A stretch of DNA of 49,956 nt from Chloroflexota bacterium. Lineage in GTDB: Bacteria > Chloroflexota > Dehalococcoidia > UBA2979. The DNA is taken from assembly GCA_003228125.1 (NCBI GenBank), contig QGNP01000008.1, positions 1-49,956 on the forward strand, written 5' to 3'. Made by a program: the position numbers and the translations under genes. Of the stretch, positions 9,888-16,989 are shown piece after piece. How positions within the stretch are numbered: the stretch's first letter is position 1; every line of letters begins with the position of its first letter. The notes beneath the pieces were generated by a model that saw nothing but the letters and a program-made list of their open reading frames with translations, ran no database searches and was not told where the DNA came from.

Positions 9888-12398
9888 TTAATATAACGGA
9901 CTATATCTTAGTAGTCTATTTGAAAATTTAAATTCACCAACCCATAAATAGTCATTGTCATAGTGTGTAGCACCAGGCCAAAACAAGCTATTTTTACCAA
10001 TTGCCGGAATTTCTCTCTTTTCAGAACTGATTACAGCACTAAAGCTTTGTCCTAAAAGCGCTGCATTAATATCATTCCAGATAGCAACCTTATTATTTCC
10101 AGTGTCTGCAACAAAAAGCATGTTATTTGAAATATTTACTCCTTCAGGTAAATTAAACACACCAATACCACCTACATTTGTGCCTGTCGCATTTGAAGAT
10201 AATTGGTCTATTTTAAACAGTGTTACTCTATGATTTATTGTTGAAGTTACAGCTAAGTATTTTCCATCTGACGACATACGTGTTGGACTTGAAAAATTGA
10301 TTATAAATTTAGGATTTGATGTCTTATCAGGGATTCCTTCCCAAATATAGATCTTATTTGCATCTTTATCTCCTACGTATAGATATTTGTCGTCTATTGC
10401 AATTCCTCTAATTTCTTGGAATGTTGCATTACCAATACTGTCTGTATATGTTTTGTCGGGTAAATTTAAACCATCAGGAATTGATTCAAAAATATAGATT
10501 CCTTTTTTACCGCCAAGTACAAAGTTGTCACCCCATAGAGAATTGTCCCATGGCGCTTCAGGAATTGTATAAACTGCATCAGGGTGAACACCACTTTCGT
10601 CAGGTCTTTTATTCCATAAGTATAATTTTTTATCAAAATCTGATGATACTAATAAGTTAGTCCCATTAGATGCTGGTACAGGATTACCTATAATAAAATT
10701 TTTGATTAATGTGTTGGTGTTTATGTCAGGACTACCTATAGCAAAATCAGGATCTTGATTTGAACGAGTTGGTATTGAATTGTATCCAACAATCTTATTG
10801 CCATTACCAGTTGATATGTATAGCTTATCTCCAGCAGCAGCAATACCTGGGTAATCACCAGATGTGAATTCGTATCCGTTTATAGTTAAACTCGGCTCAC
10901 TTAAATTGCTAGTTGGAAAAGTATCATATATATATAATGTACTACCAAATAAAGCTAGTCTTCCATCATCTAAGAAAGCACCTCTGCACCAGCCTCCTCG
11001 TGGATCAGCGCGATCATACATAAAAAAATCGTACATTGCTTCATCTTTTGTTGGAAACGAATTAAAGACGTATGTACCAATTTCAGAATCTTTGCTTGCT
11101 TTTGAATTATGGTCACCAATCATCAATGATTGACCATTGCTTGTTATTTGTCTTGGCGTACCAAAATTACCATTACCAGTTAACAAGATGTCCGCTGGTT
11201 GATTATTTGATGTTGGAAATGAATTCCATATGAGGGCTGAACCACCCATAGTATTTGTAATTACCATTTTTTTACCATTGGTCCATATACCCCAAGGCCA
11301 TTTAATAGTCCTTTTAGTCGCTTGTCCTATTGGTCCAGTATTATTAATAATAATGTCTGCAGGTTGTGCGTTAACAGTAGGAAAAGTGCTCCAAATTAGT
11401 ATTCTATCATTATATGTATCTGTGACAACAAGCTTATTACTTGCCAAGCTAACACTTATTGGCCAATTCATTTGACTAGAACTATTACCTGGATTATTTG
11501 TATTAAAATTAGTTTGCCCAAGAACTATATCAGGAATGGTATTATCTGATGGCAGGCTATTCCAAATGAGAATTCTGTTATTGAAGGTGTCAGCAAGGGC
11601 AAGTCTTACGCCATCTGTAGCTATGCCAGAATTTCTATTAAATGATAGAGCTCCTCCTGTTTCATTAAAACCAAAGGCTGATAAAACAATATCAGCGCTT
11701 TGCCTATTTTTAAACGTTCCATTTGTATTGCCTGTTGCAGCTCGATAGGTAGTTTCAATTTTTTTTATAGAGACTATTTCAGTTGGATCTCGAAATCTTC
11801 CTTGCGCTCCAATTAAACCACTAGGAGGAGAATGTACTGGGTATCCAGCAGAAGTTGGTGGTAATGGTTGTCCGGAAGCAGGAGGAGAATGTACTGGGTA
11901 TCCAGCAGAAGTTGGTGGTAATGGTTGTCCGGAAGCAGGAGGAGAATGTACTGGGTATCCAGCAGAAGTTGGTGGTAATGGTTGTCCTGGTGCCATTGGC
12001 GCATTGCTTGGTGGCGACTGCATACCCATTGGAGAACGAGATCCTTGTGCTAGTGGCATACATGGCCCAATTACTAACATTTCTTGTTGGCTCGGTTGTG
12101 CCATACGAAGTTCATAGTATCTTTTTTCACCAACTACTTGAATCAAGCATGATTTAAGTCTTGGCTCTTCTATTGCAAAGATATTTTGATTGCTATTTAT
12201 TGGTGGTAATGGTTGTCCTGGTGCCATTGGCGCATTGCTTGGTGGCGGCAAAATGACCGCTTTATCTGTTTCAGGAACTGATTTTATTTCATTTTCCGAA
12301 ATAACAGATGGTTTAGATTCTTCATTGCCACAATTTATTAATACGAATAGTGTAAGTACTAAATAAAAGCTTGCTATAAAAAAAGATTTAAGTTTCAT
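9888..12398 (-). CDS. large surface lipoprotein with Pro-rich tandem repeats and NHL-type beta-propeller
   Basis: 836 residues. The N-terminus has a signal of the form MKLKSFF plus a hydrophobic run ending L-I-N-C23; Asn at -1 is unusual for a lipobox but tolerable. Residues about 50-200 are a low-complexity Pro/Gly/Ala linker with copies of PPSNAPMAPGQPLPP and three 19-residue repeats containing SAGYPVHSPP. From about 220 to the end come six to eight degenerate propeller blades of the type D-T-F-N-N-R-I-L-I-W-N-S-L-P followed by P-D-I-V-L-G-Q, as in NHL-repeat proteins. This suggests an outer-surface ligand- or protein-binding protein on a flexible stalk. No enzymatic motif is seen. The downstream neighbour is another lipoprotein. 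Confidence 0.8.
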   Translation of the reverse strand: MKLKSFFIASFYLVLTLFVLINCGNEESKPSVISENEIKSVPETDKAVILPPPSNAPMAPGQPLPPINSNQNIFAIEEPRLKSCLIQVVGEKRYYELRMAQPSQQEMLVIGPCMPLAQGSRSPMGMQSPPSNAPMAPGQPLPPTSAGYPVHSPPASGQPLPPTSAGYPVHSPPASGQPLPPTSAGYPVHSPPSGLIGAQGRFRDPTEIVSIKKIETTYRAATGNTNGTFKNRQSADIVLSAFGFNETGGALSFNRNSGIATDGVRLALADTFNNRILIWNSLPSDNTIPDIVLGQTNFNTNNPGNSSSQMNWPISVSLASNKLVVTDTYNDRILIWSTFPTVNAQPADIIINNTGPIGQATKRTIKWPWGIWTNGKKMVITNTMGGSALIWNSFPTSNNQPADILLTGNGNFGTPRQITSNGQSLMIGDHNSKASKDSEIGTYVFNSFPTKDEAMYDFFMYDRADPRGGWCRGAFLDDGRLALFGSTLYIYDTFPTSNLSEPSLTINGYEFTSGDYPGIAAAGDKLYISTGNGNKIVGYNSIPTRSNQDPDFAIGSPDINTNTLIKNFIIGNPVPASNGTNLLVSSDFDKKLYLWNKRPDESGVHPDAVYTIPEAPWDNSLWGDNFVLGGKKGIYIFESIPDGLNLPDKTYTDSIGNATFQEIRGIAIDDKYLYVGDKDANKIYIWEGIPDKTSNPKFIINFSSPTRMSSDGKYLAVTSTINHRVTLFKIDQLSSNATGTNVGGIGVFNLPEGVNISNNMLFVADTGNNKVAIWNDINAALLGQSFSAVISSEKREIPAIGKNSLFWPGATHYDNDYLWVGEFKFSNRLLRYSPLY
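11824..11987 (-). repeat. 57-bp direct tandem repeat inside the propeller lipoprotein gene
   Basis: Two complete identical 57-bp units (11824-11880 and 11881-11937) are followed by a third that matches for its first 49-50 bp before diverging. 57 is a multiple of three, so each unit adds 19 residues (S-A-G-Y-P-V-H-S-P-P-A-S-G-Q-P-L-P-P-T) without a frameshift. Exact identity implies recent duplication, and copy number could vary between strains. Confidence 0.95.
12201..12247 (-). repeat. 47-bp direct repeat, second copy at 11970-12016
   Basis: Identical 47-bp segments at 12201-12247 and 11970-12016, 231 bp apart in the same frame of the lipoprotein gene, encode PPSNAPMAPGQPLPP. The tail of the third 57-bp unit overlaps the 11970 copy, so the shorter repeat may be the seed from which the tandem array grew. 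Confidence 0.9.
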
Positions 12399-12452
12399 AA
12401 GAATAATGTTTCTAAGAAAATATTATAATTTTAATTGATCTAATACAACAAT

Positions 12453-12605
12453 AGCGAGAGTAAAAGTTACCTCAAACTATTGCTTTATCTACCTTTGATA
12501 TTACTTAAATATTTGACTTTTTAAGTAATATCAAAGGTAGATAATTATTCTTTAACTTAGAATTTTAAATACACATTTTTCATTGCCCTTTACTCTCATC
12601 TCGCT
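12453..12605. repeat. perfect 25-bp hairpin (12485-12544) within imperfect outer inverted repeats
   Basis: Bases 12485-12509 are exactly complementary to 12520-12544, with a 10-nt loop. Outside this, AGCGAGAGTAAAAG at 12453-12466 is mirrored imperfectly by CCTTTACTCTC-A-TCTCGCT ending near 12605. The unit of about 150 bp thus looks like a small non-coding element with terminal inverted repeats around a strong hairpin. It sits between the start of the lipoprotein gene and tRNA-Asn. There is no T-run typical of a terminator and no ORF. It could be a MITE-like relic, a binding site or a structured RNA; I cannot decide. Confidence 0.6.
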
Positions 12606-12621
12606 TATACTTTAATTTCCT

Positions 12622-12697
12622 TCCCCGATAACTCAATTGGTAGAGTGTTCGACTGTTAATCGAAATGTTCCTGGTTCGAGTCCAGGTCGGGGAGCCA
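12622..12697 (+). tRNA. tRNA-Asn (anticodon GTT)
   Basis: A full 76-nt cloverleaf. Acceptor TCCCCGA (12622-12628) pairs with TCGGGGA (12687-12693). The D stem is ACTC/GAGT, the anticodon stem TTCGA/TCGAA with loop CTGTTAA placing GTT at 12655-12657, and the T stem CCTGG/CCAGG with loop TTCGAGT. The discriminator is G and CCA is encoded at 12695-12697. All stems pair perfectly. It decodes AAC/AAT. No other tRNA or integrase lies nearby. Confidence 0.98.
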
Positions 12698-12731
12698 TAA
12701 ATTTCTTCGCAATATATATCGTTCTGTTATT

Positions 12732-13145
12732 TTATTTATAAATAAAATAACCACTTTTAGTTATTGATATGGGGCATTCTTTATATCTACCAAATAATCT
12801 GTGTCTATTTTTAGCAATCATTTTATATATATAATTTAATATTACAGTTGGTATTATTAAGAGTAATTTATAAATTATAAAATGACCTGAAAGCAATTTT
12901 ATAATTTCTTTTATTGCTTTGCCTTCTTTAAATATTCGATTATCTTTATAAAAAAATAACGAATCTGAATATTTAGAATTTATATTGGTATCTAATTTTA
13001 GAGTTCTTTTAGCAAAGTTAGATGATAAAGGACTAAAAAAAATTTTAGAATTTGATTGCTTGATTACTAATAGTGACCATTTTGAACATAAAGGACATAA
13101 TTCATCAAAAAATATTATTGCGGATTCGTTTTCGTTATATATCAT
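12732..13145 (-). CDS. DCC-family thiol-disulfide oxidoreductase-like protein (DUF393)
   Basis: 137 residues. The N-terminal IIFFDELCPLCSKWSLLVI (about 10-28) contains the D-x-x-C-x-L-C motif of the DCC family, followed by the thioredoxin-like strand FFSPLSS and the D-S-L-F-F-Y segment. The C-terminal part has a hydrophobic stretch (about 88-110) and the usual N-R-H-R-L-F-G-R ending, with a further C-P. DCC proteins are predicted membrane-associated thiol-disulfide oxidoreductases; substrates are unknown. The gene is divergent from the SDR at 13202 across a 56-bp region and downstream of the tRNA on the opposite strand. The start ATG has no strong SD. Confidence 0.8.
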   Translation of the reverse strand: MIYNENESAIIFFDELCPLCSKWSLLVIKQSNSKIFFSPLSSNFAKRTLKLDTNINSKYSDSLFFYKDNRIFKEGKAIKEIIKLLSGHFIIYKLLLIIPTVILNYIYKMIAKNRHRLFGRYKECPISITKSGYFIYK

Positions 13146-13201
13146 TAATATATATTAAATTATTAAAAGTTTAAAATATATATTAATTGAAAGGATGAAT
13201 T

Positions 13202-14056
13202 ATGAAATCTGCTTTAATCACAGGATCAACTAATGGCATTGGTTTTTATACTGCAAAAAAAATAGCTGAAAATGGTTATTATACTATCATCCATGGTCGA
13301 TCTCAAGAGTTATGTGAATCGGCTGTTAAGCAAATAATTACTGAAACTGGAAATAAGAATGTAAGTTTTTTAGTTGCTGATTTTGGAAACCTATCTGCAG
13401 TTAAAAGTATGTCCAAGAAAATTTTAACTAATTTTGATTCGTTAGATCTCTTAATTAATAATGCAGGTGCAACTTTTGCTGAAAGACAAGAGGGAATAGA
13501 TGGGAACGAACTAACACTTACAATTAATTATTTAGCTCCCTTTTTATTAACAAATGCACTGCTTCCGTTACTTAGAAATAGATCTCAAGATGATGCAAAG
13601 GCAAGAGTTATTAATGTTTCAACTCTAGGAAGCAATGATGATGCAGAAGTAGCCGATGAGTCAGATATTAATTGGGATGATATTCAAACTAAAGTTAGAT
13701 ATAGCCTAATAAAATCTTATTGGAGAAGTAAAGTTTTATTAAATGTTTTTACATTTATGTTGGCCGAGAAGGAAGTAAATAGCAATGTTAATGTTAATGC
13801 CGTGCATCCTGGAACTATTAGAACTAATATGACAGAAAACATTGCTGCTATTGGAATTATTGAAGATATCAATGCTCTTGATACAATTGAATATGGAGCT
13901 AGTAGGCTATTGAATCTTGCTCTTTCAGAAAAGTTAGAACTCGTATCAGGTAAATTTTTTGCGCATAAACAAAAAGAATTAAAAACAAGCAAGCCAAACA
14001 ATGAAGCTAGAGAAAAACTATGGAAAATATCTTCTGAGCATGTTCAATTACATTAA
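13202..14056 (+). CDS. short-chain dehydrogenase/reductase, retinol-dehydrogenase-like
   Basis: 284 residues. The Rossmann motif TGSTNGIG is at about 8-15, NNAG at about 90-93, the catalytic Ser in INVSTLG, and the Y-x-x-x-K pair in Y-W-R-S-K (about residue 176). NAVHPGTIRTNM is the post-catalytic P-G segment. The long C-terminal part resembles retinol-dehydrogenase-like and WWOX-like SDRs. It will use NAD(P)H; the substrate is unknown. An AAAGGAT SD precedes the ATG. It is a single-gene unit between divergent DCC and convergent tiny membrane genes. Confidence 0.9.
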   Translation: MKSALITGSTNGIGFYTAKKIAENGYYTIIHGRSQELCESAVKQIITETGNKNVSFLVADFGNLSAVKSMSKKILTNFDSLDLLINNAGATFAERQEGIDGNELTLTINYLAPFLLTNALLPLLRNRSQDDAKARVINVSTLGSNDDAEVADESDINWDDIQTKVRYSLIKSYWRSKVLLNVFTFMLAEKEVNSNVNVNAVHPGTIRTNMTENIAAIGIIEDINALDTIEYGASRLLNLALSEKLELVSGKFFAHKQKELKTSKPNNEAREKLWKISSEHVQLH

Positions 14057-14070
14057 ATCTGCTTTAAATA

Positions 14071-14196
14071 TTATTTTTCTTCTAACTCTTTTTCTTGTCT
14101 ATCCAGCTCTATTTTAGTGTATGTTCCTATACAAACAATTGCAAAAATGATTGTTCCGAAGCTACCTACTATAAATTCAATTCCAGTAAGACTCAC
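14071..14196 (-). CDS. 41-residue single-TM membrane protein
   Basis: An ORF of 41 codons starting at GTG (14196) and ending TAA (14071-14073). It begins MSLTGIEFIVGSFG, has one hydrophobic segment of about 20 residues (about 7-26), then a highly charged tail rich in Lys, Glu, Arg and Gln, i.e. a single TM helix with a cytoplasmic charged end. A strong GGAGG SD sits seven bases before the GTG, and the start overlaps the stop of the upstream 56-codon gene by 4 bp (GTGA). Overlap plus SD strongly suggests real coupled translation. No known family is recognised; the size recalls small subunits of respiratory or transport complexes. Confidence 0.6.
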   Translation of the reverse strand: MSLTGIEFIVGSFGTIIFAIVCIGTYTKIELDRQEKELEEK

Positions 14197-14363
14197 TTAC
14201 GAACCTCCAATAATATTCCAAATGAAATTATTGATGGGACCCATATGCCTACAAAAATGCCTTCTAGCTTAAGATCGTCGCCTAAAAACCATAATCCAAT
14301 TGAAAAGAGAAAAGACGCAAATGCTGCAATAAGAATTGATGTAGAAAAATTTATTTTTAACAT
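14193..14363 (-). CDS. 56-residue two-TM membrane protein
   Basis: 56 codons from ATG at 14363 (TTGGAG SD, five-base spacing) to TGA at 14193-14195. Two hydrophobic stretches (about residues 8-27 and 35-53) are separated by a short loop with Gly-Asp-Asp-Leu-Lys-Leu-Glu, and the protein ends E-V-R-K. It overlaps the 41-codon gene by 4 bp, forming a two-gene micro-operon. I do not recognise it. A plus-strand ORF across the same bases (14095-14391) is a shadow of lower quality. The pair lies immediately downstream, in minus-strand terms, of the hairpin at 14470. Confidence 0.6.
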   Translation of the reverse strand: MLKINFSTSILIAAFASFLFSIGLWFLGDDLKLEGIFVGIWVPSIISFGILLEVRK

Positions 14364-14469
14364 AACCACTCCAATCAGTAATTTGTGTTAGTTACTAGTG
14401 TTACACATATACTATGAAAGATTTTTAGCTAAGATCAATAGAAATTGGTGTTTATATTATTTGAAATTA

Positions 14470-14503
14470 AAAAAGGAATGTTAGTTTCCTAACATTCCTT
14501 TTT
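14470..14503. terminator. bidirectional intrinsic-terminator-like hairpin
   Basis: A perfect 15-bp stem (14470-14484 with 14489-14503) with a TTTC loop, whose A/T ends give a U-run in both directions. Read on minus it ends in TTTTTT, well suited to stop transcription coming from about 14650 before the small membrane genes. It is upstream of those genes, so it would terminate a separate leader or RNA, or act as an attenuator for them. Confidence 0.75.
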
Positions 14504-14650
14504 CCCGATAATCCTTCGATTATAGGTAGGCCATAAATAGGTCTGCCGAAAGTTACAAATTAATATATTTTTTTAATTGAACGCATTCTTAGCAGTTTTT
14601 ATTGCGTACAGTAACACATTAATCAGTTGGAGTAACATTCCCCCGCAAGC
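14504..14650 (-). ncRNA. possible structured small RNA or attenuated leader
   Basis: This gap has no ORF but is structured. Read on minus, a G-rich start (GCGGGGGAATGTTACTCC, near 14645) is followed by a hairpin ACGCA...TGCGT (about 14581-14607), a repeated CCTA-type segment (about 14520-14545) and a small hairpin ATAATC-GAAG-GATTAT (about 14507-14524), then the terminator hairpin. The 5' GGAATGTTA (14633-14641) duplicates the left arm of the terminator, so it could pair with the right arm instead and close the whole about 150-nt RNA or prevent termination. This may be an independent sRNA or a regulated leader for the small membrane genes. It does not match tmRNA, SRP RNA or any riboswitch consensus I can recall. 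Confidence 0.3.
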
Positions 14651-14767
14651 ATACATTAAACATACGATAATTATAATAATTATTGCATGTTTATTTATCA
14701 CAAAAACAACAACAATTAATCAACATGTTTTTTTATAGTAAAGTATCATATGTATAAGGATATATTG

Positions 14768-15994
14768 ATGAACTGGCTTGATACTGCTGAACAAAAAAAA
14801 TTTAGAATAAAAGTAAAAGATTTTTTAGATAATTATATTCCTAATTATTATAAAAATATTACTCCTAACAGATTAGCTGAGGGACATACAGGAGGATGGC
14901 AGTATGACTATAAAGTAGGATCTAATGAAGCTAAAGAGGCTGCATTAGATTGGGTTACTAATTTGGCTAAACATAAATGGGTAGCTCCTCATTGGCCGAT
15001 AGAATACGGTGGAGCTGGCCTTTCTCCCATGGAACAATTTATTTTACGATCTGAGTTTGCCTGGAACAATGTTCCGCCCGTAGCTGGACCTGGCGTAAAT
15101 ATGCTTGGACCAACCATTGTTCTGCATGGTACAGAAGAACAAAAAAAAGAACTGTTGCCAGATATTTTATCTGGTGAAATTACTTGGGCTCAAGGTTATT
15201 CAGAGCCTGGAGCTGGTTCTGATCTTGCATCTTTAACAACTAGGGCTATTAAAGATGGTGATGATTATGTTGTTAATGGTCAAAAAATTTGGACGTCTTC
15301 TGCTCATAAAGCAGATTGGATTTTTATACTTGTACGTACAGATAATGATGCTCCAAAACATAGAGGCATTTCTTTTATTTATACAAATATTAAACAAGAA
15401 GGTATTGAGGTAAGACCAATAATAAGTGGTGGTTGGGAGCATGCGACTAACGAAACATTTTATCAAGATGTTAGAGTTCCTATAAAGCAGCGTATTGGAG
15501 ATGAAAATCGAGGATGGTATGTTGCGATGACTTTATTAGATCACGAAAGGTCTAATGTAAGCGGCATGATTGAAAAGAAAAAAACATTAGATTCTTTAAT
15601 TAAATTTCTTAAAATTAAAAATTGCAGATATGTTAAATCTCTTTCTTTTTCTTCATATTCAAGGCAAGTTGTTGATAGATACATTGAATGTGAAGTTGGA
15701 TTTAATTTTTCACTTAGAATTATTTCTATGCAAGACAGTGGATTAATTCCTAATCAAGAAGCTTCAACTGCCAAGTTATATAATTCTGAACTCACACAGA
15801 AAATTGATAATACCGGTATGAAAGTATTTGGTTTGTACTCAAATTTGTGGGATCCAAATGATATTCGTTCGCCTATGCATGCAAGTTTTACGCAAAAATA
15901 TGTACATCACATATCAGCAACTATTGCTGGAGGAACTTCTGAGATTCAAAGAAATATTATTGCTACTCGAGGCCTGGGTTTGCCAAGAGGGTAG
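14768..15994 (+). CDS. acyl-CoA dehydrogenase family protein
   Basis: 408 residues from the ATG at 14768, which has AAGGA seven bases upstream; an ATG 18 bp earlier lacks this. FAD-dependent ACAD features are: the N-terminal helical domain; AQGYSEPGAGSDLASLTTRA (first signature, about 150-170); VNGQKIWTSSAHKADWIFILVRT (beta domain); the RVPIKQRIGDENRGWYV segment; and the C-terminal IAGGTSEIQRNIIATRGLGLPR (second signature). It oxidises an acyl-CoA thioester to the 2-enoyl-CoA; chain length is unknown. The C-terminal helical domain looks divergent between about 270 and 340. The convergent neighbour is a crotonase-fold protein, so both may belong to one acyl-CoA catabolic route even though they are on opposite strands. 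Confidence 0.9.
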   Translation: MNWLDTAEQKKFRIKVKDFLDNYIPNYYKNITPNRLAEGHTGGWQYDYKVGSNEAKEAALDWVTNLAKHKWVAPHWPIEYGGAGLSPMEQFILRSEFAWNNVPPVAGPGVNMLGPTIVLHGTEEQKKELLPDILSGEITWAQGYSEPGAGSDLASLTTRAIKDGDDYVVNGQKIWTSSAHKADWIFILVRTDNDAPKHRGISFIYTNIKQEGIEVRPIISGGWEHATNETFYQDVRVPIKQRIGDENRGWYVAMTLLDHERSNVSGMIEKKKTLDSLIKFLKIKNCRYVKSLSFSSYSRQVVDRYIECEVGFNFSLRIISMQDSGLIPNQEASTAKLYNSELTQKIDNTGMKVFGLYSNLWDPNDIRSPMHASFTQKYVHHISATIAGGTSEIQRNIIATRGLGLPRG

Positions 15995-16011
15995 TTCAAT
16001 GTTACCAAATG

Positions 16012-16791
16012 TTAGTCATCACTAAATTTTGGTTCTCGATGTTCTAGCCATGCTTCTCTAGCCTCTTTTTGATCTTCGCTTCCACGCATTCTAGCCATTA
16101 CTGGTTGTTCAATTTTATGTGCCATTCTGATATCAGGCATTGCTAATTCCATTAAATTTAATGCTTCTTTAGCTGCTTTCATTCCTTCGGGTAATTTAGT
16201 TGATAATTTACGAGCCTCTTCTAATGCTCTATCCATTAATTTTTCAGGCTCAACAATTTCTTGTAATGCACCGACTTCGAATGCTCTTTGAGCATTAACA
16301 TATTCTCCAGTATATTGCATTCTTCTAGCTAATCCTTGAGGGAATATTCTATATGCATGACCGCCACCACCAAGCCCACCCATCCAAATCTGAGGTAAAC
16401 CAAATTGGGCATTCGTAGAACCTATAAGATAATCACAACATGCTGCCATCACAAGCCCGCCACCTAATGCCGGTCCATTTACCGCGCCAATAACTGGAAC
16501 TCTGCAGTCCCATATTGCATCTGCTCCTCCTCCATCAGCACCGCGATCTCTTGGATCTTTATATACTCCATAGTCTCCACCCCTATCGCCTCCACGCTTA
16601 TAATCAAGCCCAGCACAAAATGCTTTTGTTCCAGATCCTGTTAAGATTGCCGCTCTGATGCCATCACTTGCACCAAGTGCCGTAAAATGATCCATGATTG
16701 ACATAACATCTTCCCTTGCTAAAGCATTTACAGGTGGATTATTAATCGTAACTATTGAAATGTGATTTTGGTTTGTTACTTCTATTGGCAT
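16012..16791 (-). CDS. enoyl-CoA hydratase/isomerase (crotonase) superfamily protein, atypical active site
   Basis: 259 residues with the crotonase fold: the NPPVNALA opening (about 18-25), AFCAGLDY (oxyanion-hole residue and CoA site, about 58-65), and VNGPALGGGLVMAACCDYLIG (second oxyanion segment). In canonical hydratases a Glu follows this GGG-x and a second Glu sits in F-G-x-P-E. Here these positions are Val (GGGLV) and Gln (FGLPQ), so the standard water-activating pair is missing. It may catalyse another crotonase reaction (isomerisation, dehalogenation, thioester hydrolysis or decarboxylation). A Gly/Asp-rich insert (about 65-90) is also unusual. Start ATG has an AAGGA SD. It is divergent from the Tat lipoprotein gene. 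Confidence 0.85.
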   Translation of the reverse strand: MPIEVTNQNHISIVTINNPPVNALAREDVMSIMDHFTALGASDGIRAAILTGSGTKAFCAGLDYKRGGDRGGDYGVYKDPRDRGADGGGADAIWDCRVPVIGAVNGPALGGGLVMAACCDYLIGSTNAQFGLPQIWMGGLGGGGHAYRIFPQGLARRMQYTGEYVNAQRAFEVGALQEIVEPEKLMDRALEEARKLSTKLPEGMKAAKEALNLMELAMPDIRMAHKIEQPVMARMRGSEDQKEAREAWLEHREPKFSDD

Positions 16792-16989
16792 AAGGTTTCC
16801 TTTTACTAAATAAATAAATGATTAGTTGTAAATTTGATTGTCTGTAATTATAATACATATAAAATAGTAAGATTTAATTATCTATATTATTATTATTAAC
16901 TTTTCTTTTATACAGTTATTTAATTCTTGCTTTTTTTGAATATATATATCTTATTTTATTAATTGAGATTTTTTTTGAAAGGAGTCATT

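Noticed and set aside
11824-11987. Possible CRISPR array
   Set aside because: The units are directly adjacent and in frame within a coding region, with no unique spacers and no cas genes.
11813-12063. Minus-strand ORFs of 63 and 80 codons over the repeat array
   Set aside because: They are out-of-frame readings of the 57-bp tandem repeats inside the lipoprotein gene, kept open because 57 is a multiple of three.
12622-12697. tRNA-Asn as an integration site of a mobile island
   Set aside because: No integrase, no partial tRNA copy and no phage or plasmid genes were seen on either side.
14095-14391. 98-codon plus-strand ORF
   Set aside because: It lies antisense to the two overlapping small membrane genes, which have strong SDs, overlap coupling and membrane-like composition; this frame has none.
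16963-16989. Longer TTG start for the Tat lipoprotein
   Set aside because: The ATG at 16990 has a well-spaced GAAAGGAG and gives a standard-length n-region before the twin arginines; the TTG has no SD.
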